From Tenacibaculum lutimaris (lineage in GTDB: Bacteria > Bacteroidota > Bacteroidia > Flavobacteriales > Flavobacteriaceae): a DNA stretch of 64,000 nucleotides. Under the pieces are notes generated by a model. The model made no database searches. It worked only from the letters and a program-made list of their open reading frames with translations, and was not told where the DNA came from. The position numbers and the translations under genes were made by a program. Positions 8,466 to 17,501 of the stretch are shown piece by piece. The stretch spans positions 186,001-250,000 of the forward strand of contig NZ_RAQM01000008.1 of the NCBI RefSeq assembly GCF_003610735.1. Direction: 5' to 3'. The stretch's first letter is position 1, and each line of letters opens with the position of its first letter.

Positions 8466-10577
8466 ATGAACTTAAACCATCCTGTAACATACATTAAAGG
8501 CGTAAGTGTAGCAAGAGCAGAGTTGTTATATAGCGAATTAGGTATTAAAACCTGTGGAGATTTGTTGCATCTTTTTCCGTTTAGATATATCGATAAAACA
8601 CAGTTCTATACTATCAATCAACTACAGCAAAACTCAGCTGAAGTTCAAATTGTTGGAAAAATTACAGGAGTAAAAACTGTAAAACAAAAAAGAGGAAGCC
8701 GACTAGTAGCTACTTTCTCTGATAATACTGGTTCTATGGAGTTGGTATGGTTTAAAGGGGCTAAATGGATTAAAGATAGTTTAAAAGTAAATGTTCCATA
8801 TGTTATTTATGGAAAACTAAATTGGTATAATGGTACTCCTAATATGCCGCATCCAGAAATGGAAACAGTAAAAGAATACAAAAGCAAGCTACAAATGGCT
8901 ATGCAACCAGTATATCCTTCTACTGAAAAATTAAGCACTAAAGGAATAAGTAACAAGGTTATGCGTAGCATGATTCAAAATTTGTTTCAGCAAGCATACG
9001 GTAATATTGAAGAAACTTTTCCTGCTTATTTTATTGAAGAACATCAATTTTTAGGTAAAAAAGAATCCCTTTTGAATATTCATTTTCCTAAAAATCAAGA
9101 GTTACTAGCCAAAGCACAATATCGATTAAAGTTTGAGGAATTGTTTTTTATCCAACTCCAGTTATTACAAAAAAAGCTCATCCGAAAATCAAAACTAAAA
9201 GGATTCGTTTTTGAACAGGTAGGAGAGGAGTTTACCAATTTTTATAACAATCACTTGCCCTTCGACTTAACAGGGGCTCAAAAACGAGTATTGAAAGAGA
9301 TTCGTAAAGATGTTGGCTCTGGAGCGCACATGAACCGATTATTGCAGGGAGATGTAGGTTCTGGAAAAACGATTGTAGCATTATTGACTATGTTGTTGGC
9401 TATTGATAATGGCTATCAAGCCACCATTATGGCTCCTACCGAAATTCTTGCAACACAGCATTATAATGGGATAATAGAATTATTAGAGAAAACCGATATT
9501 AAAGTTGAATTATTAACAGGATCTACCAAAACAAAAAAGCGTAGAGAAATTCATGAAAGTTTAGAAGATGGTTCGCTACATATCCTGATAGGAACACATG
9601 CTATTTTAGAAGATAAAGTACAATTTAAAAACCTAGGTATTGCTATTATTGATGAGCAACATCGTTTTGGAGTTGCACAGAGAAGAAAGTTATGGGAAAA
9701 AAGTCATTCTGATGGAAGGGCTATTCCTCCACATATTTTAGTTATGACTGCAACACCTATACCAAGAACATTGGCAATGTCCGTTTATGGTGATTTAGAT
9801 ATTTCTGTAATTGATGAACTGCCTCCTGGGCGTAAAGAAATAAAAACTGTACATCGTTATGATAGTAATCGTTTAGGAGTTTTTAAGTTTTTGAAAGATG
9901 AAATAGCTAAAGGAAGACAAGCATATGTAGTATATCCATTAATTCAAGAGTCTGAAGCAATGGATTACAAAGACTTAATGGATGGTTATGAGAGTATTTC
10001 TCGTGAGTTTCCTTCTCCTAAATATCAAATAAGTATTGTTCATGGACAAATGAAACCTTCAGATAAGGATTATGAAATGGAGCGATTTTCCAAAGGAGAT
10101 ACTCAAATTATGGTAGCTACTACAGTTATTGAAGTGGGAGTAAATGTGCCTAATGCTTCTGTAATGGTTATAGAGAGTGCAGAACGTTTTGGGTTAAGTC
10201 AGTTACATCAATTACGAGGTAGAGTAGGGCGTGGTGCAGAACAGAGCTACTGTATTTTATTATCGAGTTATAAATTATCTTCTGACGGAAAAACTCGTTT
10301 ACAAACAATGGTAGAAACTACAGATGGATTTAAAATTGCTGAAGTAGATTTAAAACTTCGTGGTCCTGGAAATATTATGGGAACACAACAAAGTGGTGTT
10401 TTAAATCTTAAAATAGCTGATGTTGTTAAGGATAGTCCAATATTACATATAGCTCGTAAAGCTGCTATAAATTTACTTCAAGAAGATCCTAATTTATCAG
10501 AAACAAAAAATTCCAGCTTGCTGAAAGCTTATGAAAAGCTTAGAAAAACAAGTGGAATTTGGAGTAATATAAGTTAG
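8466..10577 (+). CDS. recG: ATP-dependent DNA helicase RecG
   Basis: A 703-residue protein with the full RecG layout: an N-terminal wedge/OB-fold domain, the helicase core with GDVGSGKT (Walker A, ~residue 295), the DEQH box (~395) and the TATPIP motif, and the RecG-specific C-terminal block LRGRVGRG...DLKLRGPGNIMGTQQSG. It remodels branched DNA, reversing stalled forks and processing Holliday junctions. The length is normal for the family. Its stop codon lies inside a 14-bp inverted repeat shared with the convergent nhaA gene. Confidence 0.96.
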   Translation: MNLNHPVTYIKGVSVARAELLYSELGIKTCGDLLHLFPFRYIDKTQFYTINQLQQNSAEVQIVGKITGVKTVKQKRGSRLVATFSDNTGSMELVWFKGAKWIKDSLKVNVPYVIYGKLNWYNGTPNMPHPEMETVKEYKSKLQMAMQPVYPSTEKLSTKGISNKVMRSMIQNLFQQAYGNIEETFPAYFIEEHQFLGKKESLLNIHFPKNQELLAKAQYRLKFEELFFIQLQLLQKKLIRKSKLKGFVFEQVGEEFTNFYNNHLPFDLTGAQKRVLKEIRKDVGSGAHMNRLLQGDVGSGKTIVALLTMLLAIDNGYQATIMAPTEILATQHYNGIIELLEKTDIKVELLTGSTKTKKRREIHESLEDGSLHILIGTHAILEDKVQFKNLGIAIIDEQHRFGVAQRRKLWEKSHSDGRAIPPHILVMTATPIPRTLAMSVYGDLDISVIDELPPGRKEIKTVHRYDSNRLGVFKFLKDEIAKGRQAYVVYPLIQESEAMDYKDLMDGYESISREFPSPKYQISIVHGQMKPSDKDYEMERFSKGDTQIMVATTVIEVGVNVPNASVMVIESAERFGLSQLHQLRGRVGRGAEQSYCILLSSYKLSSDGKTRLQTMVETTDGFKIAEVDLKLRGPGNIMGTQQSGVLNLKIADVVKDSPILHIARKAAINLLQEDPNLSETKNSSLLKAYEKLRKTSGIWSNIS

Positions 10578-10608
10578 AATTAAGTACTACTAGTTAGTAC
10601 TTAATTCT
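10576..10608. terminator. Inverted repeat overlapping the recG and nhaA 3' ends
   Basis: A perfect 14-bp stem (AGAATTAAGTACTA / TAGTACTTAATTCT) with a 5-nt loop. It spans the recG stop codon and the last codons of nhaA. There is no long T-tract, so termination is likely but not as clear as elsewhere in the window. Confidence 0.55.
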
Positions 10609-11918
10609 TCTTCACTATCTGTATTATCACTTTTATTGAATCTTAATATTAGATATCCAATTATAGCAGAAACTAAAGATCCTAATAAAACACCAATTTT
10701 TGCAGATCCTAAAAACTCAGGAGTACTAGCAAATGCTAAACTAGCTATGAATATTGCCATAGTAAATCCAATTCCTGCCAAGAAGGAAACTCCAATAATA
10801 TGCTGACTGTTTATATCTTTAGGAACTTCTATTATTTTAAGTTTTTTAACTGTAGTAATAATAGCAGTAATACCTATACTGTTTCCTAAAATTAAACATA
10901 AAGCTATATTTATAATTAAGGAAGTGTCTAAATTAGCATCTCCATCTATTAAAACTCCTGCATTAGCCAAGGCGAAAATAGGAATAATAGCATATGCAAC
11001 TATACCATGTAGTTTATGCTCTAAAAGTTGAAGAGGAGATTGATAGTCTTCTATCCAGTGATCTAGGTTATCTATTTCAGCAATTTGTTCTTTTGATAAT
11101 ATTGGTTTAGGAGAAACTTTAGCTTTTTTAATATTATCCATTATTTGAGATAAATTAGCTAAAAACTCAGGGGTATGTGCTTTTTGTCTAATAGGCACGG
11201 CAAAAGCCATTAAGATACCTGCAACTGTTGGGTGTATTCCTGCTTTTAAAAATAAAACCCAAATAACAGTACCAAACATAAAGGTTATATATTTAGAATA
11301 AAAACCTCTGTAAGCAATAAAATAAAGAAAAGCTAATAAAGCTATGGCAGCAGATATTAAAGTGATATCTATACTAGCACTGTAAAATAATGCAATAACT
11401 AAAACAGCTCCGATATCATCTACAATAGCAAAAGCAGTTAAAAATACTTTTAAACTAAGAGGCACCCTTCTTCCTAAAGTATTTAAAACAGCTAGAGAAA
11501 AGGCAATATCTGTAGCCATTGGAACACCCCATCCGTGGGCTGTTTCTGGATTTTTATTAAATAAAATAAAAAATAAAACAGGAAATAACATTCCACCAAC
11601 TGCTCCAAAAAGAGGAAATGCTAGTTTTTTTGTAGAGTTTAACTCACCGATTAAGAATTCTCTTTTAATTTCTAAACCAATTAAAAAGAAAAACACAGCC
11701 ATTAAACCATCATTAATCCAAAGTATTAATGGTTTATATAGCTCAAGATGCTCGGACTTAAAACCTATTTTATATTCCCATAAAGCGTTGTAACTATCTC
11801 TAAAAGGGGAATTTGCCCAAATAAGAGCTAATAAAGTTGCACCTAACAATAAAATACCACTAGCGCTTTCAGTTTTTAAAAAATTTTGAAATGGAGATAT
11901 TATTCTCTTTTTACTCAT
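10590..11918 (-). CDS. nhaA: Na+/H+ antiporter NhaA
   Basis: A 442-residue inner-membrane antiporter with about 12 transmembrane helices. It carries the NhaA ion-binding motif AFAIVDDIGAVLVIALFY with the two essential adjacent aspartates, and the N-terminal FLKTESASGILLLGATLLALIWANSP typical of the family. It exchanges Na+ for protons, fitting a marine lifestyle. It is somewhat longer than the E. coli protein because of a hydrophilic loop of about 55 residues in the middle (after AFAVPIRQKAHTPEFL), which is usual in Bacteroidota. The gene appears monocistronic. Confidence 0.95.
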   Translation of the reverse strand: MSKKRIISPFQNFLKTESASGILLLGATLLALIWANSPFRDSYNALWEYKIGFKSEHLELYKPLILWINDGLMAVFFFLIGLEIKREFLIGELNSTKKLAFPLFGAVGGMLFPVLFFILFNKNPETAHGWGVPMATDIAFSLAVLNTLGRRVPLSLKVFLTAFAIVDDIGAVLVIALFYSASIDITLISAAIALLAFLYFIAYRGFYSKYITFMFGTVIWVLFLKAGIHPTVAGILMAFAVPIRQKAHTPEFLANLSQIMDNIKKAKVSPKPILSKEQIAEIDNLDHWIEDYQSPLQLLEHKLHGIVAYAIIPIFALANAGVLIDGDANLDTSLIINIALCLILGNSIGITAIITTVKKLKIIEVPKDINSQHIIGVSFLAGIGFTMAIFIASLAFASTPEFLGSAKIGVLLGSLVSAIIGYLILRFNKSDNTDSEEELSTN

Positions 11919-12028
11919 ATTTATATATAGATTGTAGCTTACTTTTTGAGAGGTAAAAAGTAAGGATATTATTTTTTTGTTTTAGAAAGCGAAGATAATT
12001 CATCAAACTTTAACGAAAAGTTAAATTT

Positions 12029-13558
12029 TTAAAGATTTTTAACACTCAAGAAGGTAAAACGATATGAAATACCCAAATTTAATTGAGTATTACTTAAATT
12101 CCCTCCTTTTGCTTTTACATAACCCGCTCCTAATCTTAAACTTAATTTATTAGTAAGTTTTTGATTAACTCCAATACTAGGTTTAACAATTAATCCTTGT
12201 CCAGTACTAATACCTCCACCACCTGCTGCACCACCAAGAACTTGTACAAAAATAGAGGTTTTTTCGTTAAAAAACTCATTTGATTGAGCTCCTAGTCCAA
12301 CAATTCCTTCAGCATAGGCACCCGCACCACCAAAATCAGCAAATGAAGTTTGACCTGCTGCGTATAAATATTTATTTAAAAAGAAGTTTAACTGTAATGA
12401 TATTTGATGCATATTTTGATTAAATCCATCGTCTCTTGCAGCATTTAAGTATAAATCTTGCTTAATAATTGTTTCAAACCCTTTAAACTTTCCTTCAGAA
12501 AATTCTAAATCTTCTCTTTCTGAAAAAATTCCATCTCTATCAACATAATATTTTAATCCTAAACCATAAGTAGAGGAAACAAAATGAGAATTAGGACTCA
12601 TCATATATCCCTTGTTAACAGAAGCGTATACATTTCCGAATAACTTTTGCTCTATAGAAAGATCAGGATATATTAAAAAACCTCCTTTAGTATCAACACC
12701 ACCGCCACCGCCAGCGCCTACACCAAATTTAGCTAAAATATTCGTGCGATTTTTATTCATTGATAAATGATATCCTCCTCCTAAGAAAACATCCATATAT
12801 CCAGCTTTGATACCATGATATGCTCCATCAGCTCTTACGAAAAAGAAAATATCATCAGTTATATATGAATTTAATTCAAATCCTGCTAAACGTATTGTAT
12901 TTCCTTCATAAGATCCTTTGGTTACATAAGCATTATTTAAATGCATTAATAGTGAAATTCGATTACTTAAAGCATTCCATGAGGAGGTTTTTAAATCATC
13001 AATAGAAAAAGAATTTTCTCGTTCTTTAAAATCAGCTATCTTGAAAGACAAAGGAATCTGCACAGCAACATTAAATTGGCTACTGTTTATTGTTCCTCCA
13101 TCAAAAAAGTCAACATAACTATATCCAGCTGTAGCTGAAAAGTGTTTAAAATCATATCCTAAGTTAAGATGTGGTAAAATAAAAGCGCCTCCACCGTCTG
13201 GAGCTGATTTGCCACCACCTCCACCAAAATGAAGTCCAGCATCTACAAATAGTTTATCTGTTATTTTTTGTTGGATTCCGGCATTTACACCTAAAGTAAA
13301 AAAACCGCCTCGTATACCTCCAACAGCTCCGTACAAACCAACCCCAGCATAACTCCAATCATTTAGTTTTAGGTTGTAATGGAGCCCTGTGTAATCCATA
13401 TTTTCTTCTCCATCAGGCATTTTAATAGATAAAAAGTCTATTTGTCCGAAACCTAATTGTGTTTTCTGTTCTGGAATTGTGCTCGTTTGGGCATAAAAAA
13501 AATGAACACTCATTAGTAAAACTACTATGAGTGCTCTTTTTAGAAAAATGTTTAACAT
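12029..13558 (-). CDS. Glycine-rich outer-membrane-like protein with three internal repeats
   Basis: A 509-residue exported protein with a signal peptide (residues 1-24, MLNIFLKR...VHFFYAQ). The rest alternates short beta strands with glycine runs, as in outer-membrane barrels. Three similar units can be aligned by eye. Each has a GGGGG or GGGG loop (LHFGGGGGKS, GVGAGGGGGVD, GGAAGGGGIST), a following strand of type L.P.L..x.Q.L..., and a closing strand ending LGLKYY, LGISYRF or VAVQIPLSF. The last unit ends near the C-terminus. The family and function are unknown to me. It is followed upstream in the same direction, 10 bp away, by the SPOR-like gene, so the two probably share a transcript. 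Confidence 0.7.
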   Translation of the reverse strand: MLNIFLKRALIVVLLMSVHFFYAQTSTIPEQKTQLGFGQIDFLSIKMPDGEENMDYTGLHYNLKLNDWSYAGVGLYGAVGGIRGGFFTLGVNAGIQQKITDKLFVDAGLHFGGGGGKSAPDGGGAFILPHLNLGYDFKHFSATAGYSYVDFFDGGTINSSQFNVAVQIPLSFKIADFKERENSFSIDDLKTSSWNALSNRISLLMHLNNAYVTKGSYEGNTIRLAGFELNSYITDDIFFFVRADGAYHGIKAGYMDVFLGGGYHLSMNKNRTNILAKFGVGAGGGGGVDTKGGFLIYPDLSIEQKLFGNVYASVNKGYMMSPNSHFVSSTYGLGLKYYVDRDGIFSEREDLEFSEGKFKGFETIIKQDLYLNAARDDGFNQNMHQISLQLNFFLNKYLYAAGQTSFADFGGAGAYAEGIVGLGAQSNEFFNEKTSIFVQVLGGAAGGGGISTGQGLIVKPSIGVNQKLTNKLSLRLGAGYVKAKGGNLSNTQLNLGISYRFTFLSVKNL

Positions 13559-13568
13559 TTTAATTTAT

Positions 13569-14186
13569 TTAGTTGTGTATTTGCTGACGTTCTCCATTTA
13601 TGTATGAAGCTATAAAAGCGTCTTCAAATCCTAATTTAACCAGTTCTTTTTTTAGTTCTCTTGCTTCATCTAAAGTTAAAAATAAACCTAATGAATATTT
13701 AAAATAACCATCTGTATTAGCTACTATTGAAGGAATAACTTCAGAGGATAATAACGGATATTGGTTGTTAGACAGTACACCTATTTGAACTGAATATATG
13801 GTTTCACCTCTTGTGCCTTCTGCTATTTCGTTTGTAGCTGCTTCAATATCTATGGTAGATGTTTCTGTATCTCCATTTCTTGCAGCTCTAGCGTTGGCTC
13901 TACTAATACTATCTAGTACTCTGTATGCCTCTTGTTTTTTTACTGCTTCTATATCTACATTGTTGATAGCACTGTTACCACCATAAGCATAAAAATAATA
14001 AGCTGCTCCTGAAGCTATTCCGAATAAAAGCCCTAAAAAGATTGATAGACTTCTTGAGCTTTTTTTAAATGAAGAGAATTCTTCTTGAGTACTGGCTAAT
14101 TCATTTTCAGCTTCCTCTCTTTGTAATTTTGAATTGTCTAAGTCTTCTTGTATTAACTTAAACTTTTCTTCTTCTATAAAAGGCAT
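13569..14186 (-). CDS. Membrane protein with coiled coil and SPOR-like C-terminal domain
   Basis: A 205-residue protein with a charged coiled-coil N-terminus (residues ~5-42), one transmembrane helix (~46-66), a linker rich in Ala/Glu and a C-terminal segment TIYSVQIGVLSNNQYPLL...FKYSLGLFLTLDEARELKKELVKLGFEDAFIASYING. That last segment has the SPOR pattern (Y-x-V-Q-I-G, Y-x-G-F-x-T-x-x-E-A, A-F-I). SPOR domains bind denuded peptidoglycan at division sites. The orientation implies a cytoplasmic coiled coil and periplasmic SPOR domain. It lies 10 bp upstream of the triplicated barrel-like gene and may link that protein's export or positioning to the wall (inference). Confidence 0.72.
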   Translation of the reverse strand: MPFIEEEKFKLIQEDLDNSKLQREEAENELASTQEEFSSFKKSSRSLSIFLGLLFGIASGAAYYFYAYGGNSAINNVDIEAVKKQEAYRVLDSISRANARAARNGDTETSTIDIEAATNEIAEGTRGETIYSVQIGVLSNNQYPLLSSEVIPSIVANTDGYFKYSLGLFLTLDEARELKKELVKLGFEDAFIASYINGERQQIHN

Positions 14187-14285
14187 AAGTATATGGGTTG
14201 ATTAGTTAATATTCTGTGCACTAAAATACAAATCTTTTTTTTATCATTTAATTCTGGTGATAAATAGTATTGTAAAGAGGTAAAT

Positions 14286-15095
14286 CTATACTAAAAATTG
14301 GGGGTTAGCGTAAACTGTCATTTTATCATCTCGACTAAAACCAATCAGGCAAATGCCAAATTCTTTAGCAAAATCTACCGCTAAAGAAGAACAGGCAGAA
14401 ACGGCTATTATAAATGGAATTTTAGCTAAAAAGGCCTTTGATACAATTTCGTAAGAAACTCTACCACTTACTAGCATGTATTTTGCTTCTTTAAGATTCG
14501 AATTACTAATTAAATCTCCTATGCATTTATCAACAGCATTATGACGACCAATATCTTCTTGTATAGTTAATAGCTCTTGGTTTTTATTGAAGATAGAGCA
14601 AGCATGACTTCCGCCAGTTGTTTTGAATATTTTTTGTAATTCATTCATTTTTAAAAACATATGTTTTGTAGTATAAACAAACGATTTAAGATAAGTGGTG
14701 TCTTTATTTTTTAACGTATTTCCTGTTACTTCTAAATCTTTTAATTCTTTTTTTCCACAAATTCCGCAAGAAGAAATAGATAAAAGAGTACGTTTATTTA
14801 GGTAGCCTTTACCTAATCTTTCTTTCTTTATATCTACGTTTATTATGGTAGAATAATTTTCTTCATTTTTTTCTACACTTAATTTAAAATCTTCATTTTT
14901 CTTACAAATATCTTCTGCATATAATAATCCTTTTATCAAGGCTTCATCACTTCCAGGAGTACGCATAACAACAGTATAGGGCTCATTATTTATATTAATT
15001 TGTAAAGGAGCTTCAATAACTAGATTGTCTTCTATTTTTATTGAAGCATTTTCAGATAGCTTAACAGATTGGTATGTGCTAGATTGTTTTGTCAT
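14286..15095 (-). CDS. fdhD: Formate dehydrogenase accessory sulfurtransferase FdhD
   Basis: A 269-residue FdhD protein. The catalytic cysteine pair is C110-G-I-C113 in SISSCGICGKKEL, and the C-terminal half has the conserved TGGSHACSIF, QEDIGRHNAVDKCIG and SGRVSYEIVSKAFLAKIPFIIAVSACSSLAVDFA blocks. FdhD transfers sulfur from a cysteine desulfurase to the molybdenum cofactor of formate dehydrogenase. No formate dehydrogenase or molybdopterin gene lies in the window, so the target enzyme must be encoded elsewhere. It appears monocistronic. Confidence 0.95.
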   Translation of the reverse strand: MTKQSSTYQSVKLSENASIKIEDNLVIEAPLQININNEPYTVVMRTPGSDEALIKGLLYAEDICKKNEDFKLSVEKNEENYSTIINVDIKKERLGKGYLNKRTLLSISSCGICGKKELKDLEVTGNTLKNKDTTYLKSFVYTTKHMFLKMNELQKIFKTTGGSHACSIFNKNQELLTIQEDIGRHNAVDKCIGDLISNSNLKEAKYMLVSGRVSYEIVSKAFLAKIPFIIAVSACSSLAVDFAKEFGICLIGFSRDDKMTVYANPQFLV

Positions 15096-15123
15096 AAAAC
15101 AAATTTATATAAAAGGTAATTAA

Positions 15124-15157
15124 AAAAAAGTCTTGATTTAAGTATCAAGACTTTTAA
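15124..15157 (-). terminator. Intrinsic terminator of the THUMP-like methyltransferase gene
   Basis: AAAAGTCTTGAT / ATCAAGACTTTT stem with a 6-nt loop and T-tract on the minus strand, 85 nt downstream of the stop at 15243. Confidence 0.75.
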
Positions 15158-15242
15158 AATGTTTTGCTTCCCCTAATAACAAAAACATTTCTTGAATATA
15201 AGGAAGTTATGTTAATTTAGCAACTTTAATTTTTACAAAATA

Positions 15243-16430
15243 CTATTGAGTGTTTGTTTTTACACAATTAATAACGATTAACTCATTTTTTAAGTTTGTA
15301 GAGAAAAAAAGAAATGTATCACCTCCGTCTTTTAATTTTGTTTCTTTTCTTATTTGTGCTACAGTTTTAGGGAAATTACGAGTTGTGATATTAGCTTTGT
15401 CTACTATTATTTCTCTTTTTAATTTCTTTTTGTTATAAGAAAAAACAGAAATAATCTCAAAAATTCTTCCTGGGAAATCTTCAATTAATTCATCAGATGT
15501 ATATAAATGAGAATGTTGATGTAACTTATAGATTTTTAATTGGCTTGCAACTTCATTAAATCCTCCAGATTTTAAAATTGCTGCATTAGGTTCGTATAAA
15601 TACTTCTGAGGTAATGAATACTCAAAATCAATGTCGCTTTTTAAATAAAAATAAAAAGATTGTTTTCTGTTTTTCAATAAGTTAAATGTTTTCACCTTAA
15701 CCAAATCTTCAAATTCTTTTTTTAGTAAAAAAAGTAATTCTTTCACCTCGTTGTTAACAGCTACTATATGAATTTCTTTAACAAATTTTAATTCATTTAT
15801 TGTTGAAGTTATGTCTAGAATAGGAGAGTTCTTAATTAAAATAGTGTCTGATTTTTCGAATAAAAAATCTAAATTTTCTGGCACATTAGGTAGGCAGTCT
15901 TTTAACAAAAAGACCTTTCCTTTTATATCACTTCTTCGAGATGGGTCAATATAAATACAATCAAATTTTTGAGAAGTGTTTTTTAAATACTCTAAACCAT
16001 CAGTAGCTATAGTCTGAATATTTGAAATACCTAATTCTTTGTAATTATGAGCAACAATTTCAGATAAATCATTATTAATTTCACAATGAATAACTTCTTT
16101 AAAGTTTTTAGAAAAAGCTAAACAATCAACTCCAAAACCTCCAGTAATATCAATAATAGAGTTTCCTAGCAACAAATTAGACTTATAATTAGCTGTAATT
16201 TCTGAAGAAGTCTGTTCTATACTAATTTTAGCGGGATAATAAATATTTTGTGAAGTAAACCAAGTAGGTAATTTTTTCTCTGATTTCTGTTTTGCGACCA
16301 GTTGATTTGCTAATTCTTGTATGGTAATGTCTTTAAAAGGACTTCCTTTAAAAATTAATTCTTCAATATTGGCGTGTAAGTTTTCGTTAATATAATTCTG
16401 AACCTCAGTATGTAAAATATTTTTATTCAA
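15243..16430 (-). CDS. Class I SAM methyltransferase with THUMP-like domain
   Basis: A 395-residue protein. The central part is a Rossmann methyltransferase with SIIDITGGFGVDCLAFSKNF (SAM motif I, ~residue 88-110) and a catalytic-loop motif CIYIDPSRRS (~160), and the C-terminal region matches the THUMP-like domain found in this Bacteroidota/Firmicutes family (GRIFEIISVFSYNKKKLKREI...ARN-type). The N-terminus is helical. Family members are presumed RNA methyltransferases; the substrate is not established. It is divergent from the outer-membrane barrel gene at 16563. Confidence 0.82.
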   Translation of the reverse strand: MNKNILHTEVQNYINENLHANIEELIFKGSPFKDITIQELANQLVAKQKSEKKLPTWFTSQNIYYPAKISIEQTSSEITANYKSNLLLGNSIIDITGGFGVDCLAFSKNFKEVIHCEINNDLSEIVAHNYKELGISNIQTIATDGLEYLKNTSQKFDCIYIDPSRRSDIKGKVFLLKDCLPNVPENLDFLFEKSDTILIKNSPILDITSTINELKFVKEIHIVAVNNEVKELLFLLKKEFEDLVKVKTFNLLKNRKQSFYFYLKSDIDFEYSLPQKYLYEPNAAILKSGGFNEVASQLKIYKLHQHSHLYTSDELIEDFPGRIFEIISVFSYNKKKLKREIIVDKANITTRNFPKTVAQIRKETKLKDGGDTFLFFSTNLKNELIVINCVKTNTQ

Positions 16431-16515
16431 AAAAGATTGATTTTAAAAGTGCTGTAAGCCGCAATATTACTAATATTTTAACAGTAATTAAACGTCTGCA
16501 ATCATAGATTTTTAC

Positions 16516-16523
16516 TACGTTTG
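16516..16523 (+). promoter_or_regulatory. -7 promoter element of the outer-membrane barrel gene
   Basis: TACGTTTG matches TAnnTTTG, 39 nt before the start at 16563. Confidence 0.5.
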
Positions 16524-16562
16524 TTTACTTATTATCAATTTAAAGTTAACAAATAATTTATT

Positions 16563-17429
16563 ATGAAAAAAAGTATTTTAATGCTTGCTATGATTTTTAT
16601 TACAGCAAGTGCAAGTGCTCAATTTTATGTTTCTGCTAGTGGAGGTTATTCAATAGGAAGCGCAGGTACTAAGTTTGGAACAGAAACAACTATGGCTGGA
16701 GTAGAGAATACCTATGGGAGTTATGGAGAAGGGATGCATACTCAATTAAGAGGAGGGTATTTTTTTAACGATACTTTTGGTGTTGAAGCAGCCTTCGGAT
16801 ACTTACATGGAGCTGATCAAACTATTAGAAAAGTAACTATTCCTGGAAATGATGTTGATGTAGTTGCTAGAGCTAGAGCTTATGGAGCTTCTGCTTCTTT
16901 AGTGTATAAGTTTACAAATAATGTTTATGGGCGTTTTGGAGCGTTAATTAAAGTAGGAGGTGAAACTGAAGCTAAAGGATATATTAAACAAGATATGTCT
17001 GGTCAACCAGCTCCAAATGGAGGTAATTTCCCTGATGGAACATATAATGAAACTACTTTTGTTCAAGATTACAAAGGTCGTTTACCTTTAGGTTTTATAG
17101 GTGCTATTGGTTATAAGTATGAGCTTTCTAATAACGTTTCTTTATTTGCTGAATTAGAGTATATGGGAATTAGTGTTACTAGAGATAAAGCTATTTTTAA
17201 AGAGTTTAACTCAGAAATTGTTACTCCAGATGGAAATAGAACTACAGTAGCTACTATTAATAATTTACCTGCAGGTTATTCTAAAGAGATTTTATATGTA
17301 GATGATTTAACTCTTGCTGAGTACCAGGAAGCACAAGCAAATCCTTATGCTCGTAAGCAATTATCTGAAAAAGTACCATACTCTTCTTTTGGTATAAACT
17401 TCGGAATATCTTATAGTTTCGGAAAATAA
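16563..17429 (+). CDS. Outer-membrane beta-barrel protein
   Basis: A 288-residue exported protein with a clear signal peptide (MKKSILMLAMIFITASASAQ) and alternating amphipathic strands, ending in ISYSFGK close to a typical barrel C-terminus. Strand-like segments such as GYFFNDTFGVEAAFGYLHG and ASLVYKFTNNVYGRFGALIKVGG are of the OmpA/OmpX-like small-barrel type. There is no OmpA peptidoglycan-binding domain. The function cannot be told; such proteins are abundant in Flavobacteriaceae. It is monocistronic with a strong terminator. Confidence 0.82.
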   Translation: MKKSILMLAMIFITASASAQFYVSASGGYSIGSAGTKFGTETTMAGVENTYGSYGEGMHTQLRGGYFFNDTFGVEAAFGYLHGADQTIRKVTIPGNDVDVVARARAYGASASLVYKFTNNVYGRFGALIKVGGETEAKGYIKQDMSGQPAPNGGNFPDGTYNETTFVQDYKGRLPLGFIGAIGYKYELSNNVSLFAELEYMGISVTRDKAIFKEFNSEIVTPDGNRTTVATINNLPAGYSKEILYVDDLTLAEYQEAQANPYARKQLSEKVPYSSFGINFGISYSFGK

Positions 17430-17448
17430 TATTCTTGAAATACAAAAT

Positions 17449-17479
17449 AAAAGAGCAGCAAATATTTGCTGCTCTTTTT
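17449..17479. terminator. Bidirectional intrinsic terminator
   Basis: AAAAGAGCAGCAAA / TTTGCTGCTCTTTT stem with A- and T-tracts on both sides, between convergent genes ending at 17429 and 17502. Confidence 0.88.
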
Positions 17480-17501
17480 ATTTTAATAGTTTGTCATTAA
17501 A

